NCBI RefSeq assembly: GCF_001969855.1
Contig: NZ_MRBL01000005.1
Coordinates: 62,001 to 126,000 of the forward strand
From: Bacillus haynesii
GTDB lineage: Bacteria > Bacillota > Bacilli > Bacillales > Bacillaceae
Length of the DNA stretch: 64,000 bases
Direction of reading: 5' to 3'
A program made the position numbers and the translations under genes. Shown here one piece after another: positions 57,788 to 64,000 of the stretch. The stretch's first letter is position 1, and every line of letters begins with the position of its first letter. The notes below the pieces were generated by a model. The model was not told the origin of the DNA. It made no database searches and saw only the letters and a list, made by a program, of their open reading frames with translations.

Positions 57788-57814
57788 AAGCCTATTGTAA
57801 GGAATAATAGGCTT
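57788..57814. repeat. 9-bp inverted repeat overlapping the flgB promoter
   Basis: Perfect arms 57788-57796 and 57806-57814 with a 9-base spacer. They overlap the spacer and -10 of the predicted sigma-A promoter. It could be an operator for a dimeric regulator or a 5'-end hairpin of transcripts from an upstream start. Confidence 0.55.
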
Positions 57815-57822
57815 AAAGTCTA
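57794..57822 (-). promoter_or_regulatory. Probable sigma-A promoter of the fla/che operon
   Basis: On the minus strand TAGACT (57817-57822), a 17-base spacer and TACAAT (57794-57799), giving a leader of about 65 bases. A second candidate -10, TATAAT, lies about 95 bases further upstream with a poor -35. In B. subtilis this operon has sigma-A and sigma-D promoters and is controlled by CodY, DegU and SwrA. Confidence 0.55.
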
Positions 57823-58034
57823 TGATCTGGAAGCAAAAAAAAATCGTAAGAAATATCTATTTTATGAATAGTACTTTTGACCTAGATTATAAGAACTATG
57901 TAATGTTACGTGTATTAAAGTTCCGAAACATTATGTTAGTATATCTTTTATTCAAGTAACGCATTGATTTAGCACCGCAATCTATTTGTTTTCGCTATGA
58001 AAAAATTACGATAATATAGTTTAAAACATGAAAT
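57823..58034 (-). promoter_or_regulatory. AT-rich upstream region of fla/che operon
   Basis: About 210 bases between the codY terminator and the flgB promoter contain no ORF. The region is very AT-rich. It holds an isolated TATAAT on the minus strand and no convincing sigma-D promoter (TAAA, about 15 bases, GCCGATAT) and no clear full CodY box. Regulator binding sites are likely here but cannot be placed by eye. Confidence 0.4.
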
Positions 58035-58067
58035 AAAAAAAGCCGCAGAACATGCCGTTCTGCGGCT
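58035..58067 (-). terminator. Intrinsic terminator of codY
   Basis: A 9-bp perfect stem (58042-58050 with 58058-58066) with a 7-base loop and seven T on the minus strand, shortly after the codY stop. It closes the xerC-hslVU-codY operon. Confidence 0.92.
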
Positions 58068-58075
58068 TTCGTCTT

Positions 58076-58855
58076 TTAATGAGACTTTAGTTTTTCTAAT
58101 TCCATCAAAAATTTGTTGTTCAGCACTTTAATGTATGTGCCTTTCATCCCTAATGACCTTGATTCAATGACACCGGCGCTTTCAAGTTTGCGCAGCGCAT
58201 TGACAATGACCGAGCGGGTGATGCCGACGCGGTCTGCAATTTTACTTGCGACAAGCAGGCCTTCATTTCCGTCAAGCTCTTCAAAAATATGTTCAATTGC
58301 TTCAAGCTCGCTGTAAGATAATGAACTGATCGCCATTTGAACGACCGCTTTGCTGCGCGCTTCCTCTTCAATCTCTTCAGCTTTCTCTCTGAGAATTTCC
58401 ATTCCTACGACCGTGGCGCCATATTCAGCAAGGATCAGATCGTCATCCTCGAATTTCTCCTGAAGGCGGGACAGAATCAAGGTGCCGAGTCTTTCGCCTC
58501 CTCCGATGATCGGAACGACTGTGGTCAGACCCGCTTGGAACAAATCGCGGTTTTCCACAGGGAAAGCCGTGTATTCGCTGTTAATGTCAAGGTTAGATGA
58601 AGTCTCCGGAATGTTGAAAAGACTTTTTGTATAGTCTTCAGGAAACTGGCGCTCTTCAAGCATTTTTTTCATCCGGTCATTTTCGATCTGCTGGTTGATC
58701 GAGAAACCGAGAAGCTTTCCTCTGCGGCTGACGACGAAAATGTTCGAATCAATCACATCGCGAAGCGTTTCGGCCATTTCTTTAAAATTAACCGGCTTCC
58801 CTGCCGCATTTTGCAGCATTGCATTAATCTTTCTTGTTTTTTGTAATAAAGCCAT
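58076..58855 (-). CDS. codY: Global transcription regulator CodY
   Basis: CodY represses nitrogen, amino-acid, competence and motility genes when GTP and branched-chain amino acids are plentiful. The 259-residue protein has an N-terminal GAF ligand-binding domain (about 1-150; [17 protein letters not shown]). The C-terminal winged helix-turn-helix has [21 protein letters not shown] (two parts) at about 203-225. AGGAGG is 12 bases before the ATG. It lies directly upstream of the fla/che operon, which in B. subtilis is a CodY target. Confidence 0.98.
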   Translation of the reverse strand: MALLQKTRKINAMLQNAAGKPVNFKEMAETLRDVIDSNIFVVSRRGKLLGFSINQQIENDRMKKMLEERQFPEDYTKSLFNIPETSSNLDINSEYTAFPVENRDLFQAGLTTVVPIIGGGERLGTLILSRLQEKFEDDDLILAEYGATVVGMEILREKAEEIEEEARSKAVVQMAISSLSYSELEAIEHIFEELDGNEGLLVASKIADRVGITRSVIVNALRKLESAGVIESRSLGMKGTYIKVLNNKFLMELEKLKSH

Positions 58856-58893
58856 AATAAATTGATCCTCCTAAATTACTCTTATTTAATTGT

Positions 58894-60297
58894 TTATAAA
58901 ATAAACTGGCTTAAATCCTTATTCTTAGCGATCGAACCAAGCTTTTCTTCAACATATTGAGGCGTGATGACAACTTCCTCCATCATCACATCCGGAGCCT
59001 CGAATGACAGTTCTTCCAAAAGACGTTCCAAAATGGTGTGAAGCCTTCTCGCCCCGATATTGTCTGTGTCCTGGTTCACATGATAAGCCACTTCTGCAAT
59101 CTTACGAATAGCATCGTCAGAAAATTCAAGAGATATACCTTCCGTCTTCAATAAAGCCTTATACTGCTTTAGAAGAGCGTTGTCAGGCTCAGTTAAGATT
59201 TTCACAAAGTCATCGATGCTCAGCTTTTGAAGCTCAACACGGATCGGAAAGCGTCCCTGCAGCTCCGGAATGAGATCTGAAGGCTTCGCCATGTGGAATG
59301 CACCTGCAGCAATGAACAGCACGTGATCCGTTTTGACCGCACCGTACTTCGTCATGACGGTAGAGCCTTCTACAATCGGAAGAATATCGCGCTGCACGCC
59401 CTCTCTTGAGACGTCCGCCGAAGAAGAAGCACCGCTCTTTTTGGCAATTTTATCGATCTCATCGATAAAGATGATTCCAGACTGTTCGGCTCTCAGGACA
59501 GCTTCCTGGGCAGCTTCGTCCATATCGATGAGCTTTGCCGCTTCTTCATTTGTCAGCACTTTTCGCGCTTCCCTGACCGTAAGCTTGCGGCGTTTTTTCT
59601 TTTTCGGCATCAGGCTGCTGAGCGCATCCTGCATGTTCATGCCCATCTGTTCCATACCCGAGCCTTGGAGCATATCAAACATGGACGGCTGCTGCTCCTC
59701 CACCTCAACGGTGACATAATGGTCTTCAAGCTCACCGAGAGCAAGCTGATGTGCAATCCGCTTCCGGTTGTTTTCAATATCCGTGTCTTCATGCTTTTCC
59801 GCTTCATTGGTGTCTTGATCCTGATTTCCGCCAAACAGCATTTCAAAAGGATTTTTCGCACCCGTCTGTTTTTTTCTTCCCGGTACAAGCAGGCGGACGA
59901 GGCGTTTATTTGCGTTCTCTTCGGCGATGCCTTTCACTTCGTTCATTTTTTCCTCTTTAACCAGGCGGATTGACGTTTCGACAAGATCCCTGACCATCGA
60001 TTCAACATCTCGGCCCACATAACCGACTTCTGTGAACTTCGTCGCTTCGATTTTGACGAACGGAGCGCCGACGAGCTTCGCGATTCGTCTTGCAATCTCG
60101 GTTTTTCCCACACCTGTCGGGCCCATCATCAATATGTTTTTCGGAACGATTTCTTCGCGCAGTTTTTCATCAAGAAGACTTCTTCTGTAGCGGTTCCTCA
60201 ATGCCACGGCGACCGCTTTTTTCGCATCAAGCTGGCCGACGATGTATTGGTCAAGTCTTTCGACGATCTGCCTAGGAGTCAGCGGCTTTTTTTCCAT
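58894..60297 (-). CDS. hslU: HslU/ClpY unfoldase ATPase
   Basis: The AAA+ unfoldase partner of HslV. The 467 residues from ATG 60297 ([20 protein letters not shown]) fit the family; a frame from 60321 adds eight residues with no support. It has Walker [16 protein letters not shown] at about 56-70, the GYVGRD pore loop, the variable I domain (about 110-240) with acidic and Gln-rich stretches, and Walker [15 protein letters not shown] sensor/C-terminal domain ends in DLSQFIL, whose tail docks into HslV. Also called clpY or codX. Confidence 0.97.
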   Translation of the reverse strand: MEKKPLTPRQIVERLDQYIVGQLDAKKAVAVALRNRYRRSLLDEKLREEIVPKNILMMGPTGVGKTEIARRIAKLVGAPFVKIEATKFTEVGYVGRDVESMVRDLVETSIRLVKEEKMNEVKGIAEENANKRLVRLLVPGRKKQTGAKNPFEMLFGGNQDQDTNEAEKHEDTDIENNRKRIAHQLALGELEDHYVTVEVEEQQPSMFDMLQGSGMEQMGMNMQDALSSLMPKKKKRRKLTVREARKVLTNEEAAKLIDMDEAAQEAVLRAEQSGIIFIDEIDKIAKKSGASSSADVSREGVQRDILPIVEGSTVMTKYGAVKTDHVLFIAAGAFHMAKPSDLIPELQGRFPIRVELQKLSIDDFVKILTEPDNALLKQYKALLKTEGISLEFSDDAIRKIAEVAYHVNQDTDNIGARRLHTILERLLEELSFEAPDVMMEEVVITPQYVEEKLGSIAKNKDLSQFIL

Positions 60298-60313
60298 ATG
60301 CCTCAAATCCTTT

Positions 60314-60859
60314 CTATTCAAGTTCTTCTACAATGATTTGATCGTTCGTATACACACAGATTTCGCCCGCGGTTTCAAGTGAGGCCCTCGCAATCGCTTT
60401 CGCGTCAAGCTGACCGCCTGCATGACGTTTCAGCGCCCTTCCGGCTGCCAAGGCGTAGTTTCCACCTGAGCCGATCGCCAAAATGCCGTCGTCAGGTTCA
60501 ATCACTTCGCCTGTTCCGGAAACGAGCAGCATGCTGTCAGCATTCATGACGATCAGCATCGCCTCAAGCTTTCTGAGGACTTTGTCGCTTCGCCACTCTT
60601 TTGCAAGCTCGACTGCCGCCCGCTGCAAATTGCCGTTGTACTCTTCAAGCTTCGCTTCAAACATTTCAAAGAGCGTGAAAGCGTCCGCAACAGAACCGGC
60701 AAAGCCGGCAATGACTTTCCCGTTGAAGAGCTTTCTTACCTTTCTAGCAGTATGCTTCATGACGACAGCCTGACCGAACGTAACCTGGCCGTCTCCCGCC
60801 ATCGCGCTTTTTCCGTTGTGCTGGACGGCAAATATCGTCGTTGCGTGAAAAGATGACAT
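60314..60859 (-). CDS. hslV: HslV/ClpQ peptidase
   Basis: Proteasome-like peptidase of the HslUV complex. I placed the start at 60859 (AAAGGAGG upstream), giving [20 protein letters not shown] and 181 residues; the frame extends to 61015 without support. The N-terminal sequence differs from E. coli, where Thr follows Met. In Bacillus, processing leaves an N-terminal Ser as nucleophile. Conserved GDGQVT and the Gly-rich [18 protein letters not shown] are present. It is also called clpQ or codW. Confidence 0.97.
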   Translation of the reverse strand: MSSFHATTIFAVQHNGKSAMAGDGQVTFGQAVVMKHTARKVRKLFNGKVIAGFAGSVADAFTLFEMFEAKLEEYNGNLQRAAVELAKEWRSDKVLRKLEAMLIVMNADSMLLVSGTGEVIEPDDGILAIGSGGNYALAAGRALKRHAGGQLDAKAIARASLETAGEICVYTNDQIIVEELE

Positions 60860-60872
60860 AAAAGAACCTCCT

Positions 60873-61787
60873 TTATTTCCCTTTATGTGCCCGAGGGTGA
60901 TGAGACATATATGTCTTTCTGAGCATATCTTTAGATACATGCGTATACACCTGGGTTGAAGAGAGATTTGAATGCCCAAGCAGTTCCTGAACGCTCCTGA
61001 GATCCGCACCCTCATTTAACAAATGGGTGGCAAAAGTATGGCGGAGCATATGCGGATGTATATGTAATGTACCCGAAGTCTTCTTGACCAGTTCTCCCAA
61101 AATGTAACGAACCCCCCTCGGGGTTAAGGGCCCGCCCCTTTGATTCAAAAAAATAAAAGGGCAGGGCTCTTTCGCTTTTAACAGAAGGATGCGTCTTCCA
61201 TTTTGCAAATACAGATCCAAAGCCTCCCGGGCGAATGAACCAAATGGAATATACCTTTGCTTCCTGCCTTTCCCGTGCACCAAAACCGTATCTAAAAACA
61301 GATCCAAATCAGATTCCTTCAGGCTGCAAAGTTCGCTTACCCGCATGCCTGTCGCGTAAAGAAGTTCCAGGAGCGCCTGATTTCTTTGGCCGAGCGGTGT
61401 ACTCAAGTCTGAAACCTCAAACAGTTCTTCAAGTTCCTTTTCATATAAAAACTTCGGAATCCGCTTATCCTGTTTCGGAAGACTGACAAGCAGAAACGGG
61501 TTTTCTTTTACCATCTTTTCCCTTAATAAAAATTTATAGAAGCTTCGCAGAGCCGAAATTTTCTTGCTGATCGTCCTGCGAGTGAGCCCTTTTTCATGCG
61601 CTTCCGTCAAGAAAATCCTCACATCCGGATAAGTCACGTCTTCAAAACCTTTTATGCCCTGAACTTGTAAAAAGCGTTCAAAGTCTTCAATGGAAGAAAT
61701 GTAACCCACAATTGTATATTTTGAATAATTCTTTTCTATTTGTAAATATTCAATGAATAAAGTTAAAAAATTCTTAACATTTGCCAT
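60873..61787 (-). CDS. xerC: Tyrosine recombinase XerC (CodV)
   Basis: With XerD/RipX it resolves chromosome dimers at dif. The 304 residues from the second of two adjacent ATG codons (61787; AGAGGTG 5 bases away) contain an N-terminal SAM-like DNA-binding domain ([19 protein letters not shown]). The catalytic domain has Arg in [11 protein letters not shown], the [14 protein letters not shown] box, LGHSN, and nucleophile Tyr in [12 protein letters not shown]. It is first gene of the xerC-hslV-hslU-codY operon. Confidence 0.97.
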   Translation of the reverse strand: MANVKNFLTLFIEYLQIEKNYSKYTIVGYISSIEDFERFLQVQGIKGFEDVTYPDVRIFLTEAHEKGLTRRTISKKISALRSFYKFLLREKMVKENPFLLVSLPKQDKRIPKFLYEKELEELFEVSDLSTPLGQRNQALLELLYATGMRVSELCSLKESDLDLFLDTVLVHGKGRKQRYIPFGSFAREALDLYLQNGRRILLLKAKEPCPFIFLNQRGGPLTPRGVRYILGELVKKTSGTLHIHPHMLRHTFATHLLNEGADLRSVQELLGHSNLSSTQVYTHVSKDMLRKTYMSHHPRAHKGK

Positions 61788-61818
61788 CATTACACCTCTT
61801 CGAAAAGGGCTTTTAAAT

Positions 61819-61846
61819 GTTATCACATAACAAGTTCATCTGGCAA
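61819..61846 (-). promoter_or_regulatory. Probable promoter of xerC-hslVU-codY
   Basis: On the minus strand TTGCCA (61841-61846), a 16-base spacer and GATAAC (61819-61824) with an extended TG. It lies between trmFO and xerC. Confidence 0.5.
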
Positions 61847-61853
61847 TGAATAA

Positions 61854-63158
61854 CTATAGCGTTTTCGAAATATTTCGAATTGTCTCCAATGCGCGCGAAG
61901 CATACTGTTCATTTCGTTCCTGCTTGTTTTTAATTTTAACACCCAATTCTTTGAACAGGCCGAAGTTTGCATTCATCGGCTGGAAGTTTTTCTTGTTTGT
62001 TTCCGTGATGTAATGGGCCATGCTGCCGATCGCTGTTTCATTTGAAAAAGCGACCGGTTCTTTTCCCTGGATGAGCCGAGCCGCATTTATACCGGCCACA
62101 AGACCTGAAGCCGCTGATTCAACATACCCTTCAACACCTGTCATTTGACCGGCGAAAAACAGATCGTCACGTTTTTGAAACTGGTAGGTTGCTTTTAAAA
62201 GACTCGGCGAGTTGATGAACGTATTTCTGTGCATGACGCCGTAGCGGACGATTTCAGCCTGTTCCAGTCCCGGAATGAGGCGAAGCACTTCCTTTTGGTC
62301 GCCCCATTTGAGGTGGGTCTGAAAACCGACGATATTGTAAAGCGTGCCGGCTGCATCATCTTGGCGCAGCTGCACAACGGCGTATGGGCGCTTTCCTGTT
62401 TTGGGATCTTCAAGTCCGACAGGCTTCATCGGGCCGAACAGCATGGTCTTTTTGCCGCGTTTTGCCATGACTTCAATCGGCATACAGCCTTCAAAGAAGA
62501 TTTCCTTTTCAAATTCTTTCAATGGAACGGTTTCCGCAGACACGAGGGCGTCATAAAACCTGTCAAACTCTTCTTCTGTCATCGGACAGTTCAAATACGC
62601 TGCCTCCCCTTTGTCATAGCGGGATTTCAAATAGACTTTATCCATGTCAAGGCTGTCTTTCTCAACAATCGGCGCAGCGGCATCATAAAAGTACAGATAG
62701 TCTTCGCCTGTCAGCTCCCGGAGCTTTGCGGAAAGCGCTTCTGATGTCAGCGGTCCTGTCGCAATAATTGTCGGCCCTTCCGGTATTTCTGTGACTTCTT
62801 CATTAAGCACGGTCACATTCGGATGATTCTTTACTTTTTCGGTAACGTTTGCGGCAAATTCATGCCTGTCTACGGCAAGTGCACCGCCGGCAGGAACAGA
62901 ACATTTGTCAGCAGCAGCGATGATGGCCGAGTCAAGAACCCGCATTTCTTCCTTTAATACACCGACAGCATTCGTTAATGAATTCGCCCGAAGCGAGTTG
63001 CTGCAAACAAGTTCTGCAAATTTATCTGTATGGTGTGCCGGCGTTTGCTTGACAGGCCTCATTTCGTATAAACGGACATTGATACCGCGTTTGGCAAGCT
63101 GCCATGCCGCTTCGCTTCCGGCAAGTCCTGCACCGATGACATTTACTGTTTGATTCAT
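61854..63158 (-). CDS. trmFO: tRNA m5U54 methyltransferase TrmFO (folate-dependent)
   Basis: It methylates U54 of tRNA using methylenetetrahydrofolate and FAD. The 434 residues from ATG 63158 ([25 protein letters not shown]) have AGGAGA 7 bases upstream; a GTG two codons earlier is less well placed. Features are the FAD Rossmann motif [10 protein letters not shown] at 9-18, [14 protein letters not shown] with conserved Cys, [31 protein letters not shown], and a C-terminal [11 protein letters not shown]. Formerly gid. It lies between topA and xerC. Confidence 0.97.
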   Translation of the reverse strand: MNQTVNVIGAGLAGSEAAWQLAKRGINVRLYEMRPVKQTPAHHTDKFAELVCSNSLRANSLTNAVGVLKEEMRVLDSAIIAAADKCSVPAGGALAVDRHEFAANVTEKVKNHPNVTVLNEEVTEIPEGPTIIATGPLTSEALSAKLRELTGEDYLYFYDAAAPIVEKDSLDMDKVYLKSRYDKGEAAYLNCPMTEEEFDRFYDALVSAETVPLKEFEKEIFFEGCMPIEVMAKRGKKTMLFGPMKPVGLEDPKTGKRPYAVVQLRQDDAAGTLYNIVGFQTHLKWGDQKEVLRLIPGLEQAEIVRYGVMHRNTFINSPSLLKATYQFQKRDDLFFAGQMTGVEGYVESAASGLVAGINAARLIQGKEPVAFSNETAIGSMAHYITETNKKNFQPMNANFGLFKELGVKIKNKQERNEQYASRALETIRNISKTL

Positions 63159-63200
63159 ATTCACATCTCCTAATTTATGAGTTGACTTATTCTTTTAACA

Positions 63201-63232
63201 CAACAAAGAAGGTGAGCAAAGCCCTGCTCACC
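63201..63232 (-). terminator. Terminator after topA
   Basis: An 8-bp perfect stem (63211-63218 with 63225-63232) with a 6-base loop, followed on the minus strand by TTCTTTGTTG. It lies just after the topA stop. Confidence 0.7.
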
Positions 63233-63233
63233 G

Positions 63234-64000
63234 CTACTTTTGTTGTTCTTCCTTATAATCGCAATTCACGCACTGCACTTGAACGCCTTTTTTGAGCTTT
63301 TTCTCCACAAGCATGTCCTCGCATTTCGGACATTTCCGTTCAAGCGGTTTATCCCATGATACGAATTCGCATTCAGGATAGCGGTCACAGCCGTAAAAAA
63401 TGCGGCGTTTTTTCGATTTGCGCTCGACGATGTTGCCGGTTTTGCATGAAGGGCATTTGACGCCGATCTCTTTTACAATCGGCTTGGTGTTGCGGCAGTC
63501 CGGAAAATTGGAGCAGGCCATAAATTTGCCGTAGCGGCCCATTTTATAGACCATCGGATGCCCGCATTCTTCACAATCGACCCCGGCATACTCAGGTTCG
63601 ATTTCGACTTCCTGCATCTCGGCTTCCGCTTTTTCAACGCGCTTTGCAAAGTCCTTATAAAAGGAATCGATGATCTGCACCCATTGAATGTTCCCGTCTT
63701 CAACGTCATCGAGCTCTTTCTCCATTTTGGCGGTGAACTCAACGTTAATGATCTCAGGGAAAAACTCCATGATCAATTCAAGCACGATTTGACCGAGCTC
63801 AGTCGGGGTAAAGCGTTTGTTATCAAGGGCAACATACCCGCGCTTTTGAATTGTGTCAAGCGTCGGTGCGTATGTGGACGGCCGGCCGATTCCGAGCTCT
63901 TCAAGCGTTTTGACCAGCCTTGCTTCCGTATAGCGCGGAGGCGGCTGTGTGAAGTGCTGTTCGGGCTCGATATCTTTTGAAAGAACGGTATCGCCTTCAG
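63234..64000 (-). CDS. topA: DNA topoisomerase I, C-terminal part (5' end outside window)
   Basis: Type IA topoisomerase that relaxes negative supercoils. Only the last 255 codons are in the window; the reading frame is open to the right edge. Visible are the end of the catalytic core ([37 protein letters not shown]) and three C-terminal C4 zinc-ribbon units. They start at [35 protein letters not shown] and [15 protein letters not shown]. The protein ends DYKEEQQK, a typical Bacillus TopA end. Confidence 0.97.
   Translation of the reverse strand, partial: EGDTVLSKDIEPEQHFTQPPPRYTEARLVKTLEELGIGRPSTYAPTLDTIQKRGYVALDNKRFTPTELGQIVLELIMEFFPEIINVEFTAKMEKELDDVEDGNIQWVQIIDSFYKDFAKRVEKAEAEMQEVEIEPEYAGVDCEECGHPMVYKMGRYGKFMACSNFPDCRNTKPIVKEIGVKCPSCKTGNIVERKSKKRRIFYGCDRYPECEFVSWDKPLERKCPKCEDMLVEKKLKKGVQVQCVNCDYKEEQQK

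Noticed and set aside
57841..57864. Candidate sigma-D promoter, TAAA followed by ACGATTT
   Set aside because: Spacing is about 13 bases rather than 16 between the elements and the -10 match is poor.

Overview
The window is a chromosomal segment of a Bacillus of the B. licheniformis group. Two things show this. First, proteins and gene order follow the B. subtilis pnpA-to-topA region almost gene for gene. Second, a cellulase cluster (GH9, GH48, GH5, GH5), which I recall from B. licheniformis and not from B. subtilis, sits between polC and rimP. Every real gene I see is on the minus strand, so transcription runs from the right end of the window to the left.

Reading in the direction of transcription (high to low coordinates): the 3' part of topA, then trmFO, xerC (codV), the HslVU/CodWX protease genes and codY (64000-58076). 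A 350-base promoter region follows, then the 32-gene fla/che operon (57724-31131). It holds the basal body, hook, export apparatus, C-ring, chemotaxis genes and the sigma factor gene sigD, and ends with swrB. Next come translation and envelope genes: rpsB, tsf, pyrH, frr, uppS, cdsA, dxr, rasP, proS and polC (30980-17400).

The accessory region is 17340-9784. It contains celA (GH9-CBM3), celB (GH48), celC (GH5 with C-terminal accessory modules) and a broken GH5 mannanase gene. The mannanase has an in-frame TAG, a one-base frameshift and a second Trp-to-stop change. The region starts with its own promoter and a leader that carries a strong Shine-Dalgarno followed by a start codon and an immediate stop. 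A strong terminator separates celB from celC. The GH48 protein has no export signal, which is odd for an enzyme that acts on cellulose.

Beyond the cellulase island comes the rimP-nusA-ylxR-ylxQ-infB-ylxP-rbfA operon, preceded by a leader with two intrinsic-terminator-like hairpins. Then truB, ribC, rpsO and the 5' 90 percent of pnpA run to the left edge.

The core genes look intact. I found no tRNA, rRNA, CRISPR array, insertion sequence or prophage. The interest lies in the cellulase island, its decaying mannanase, its leader, and a few regulatory hairpins. I do not see a wholly new system. Promoters and terminators were found by eye and lengths quoted for B. subtilis homologues are from memory.
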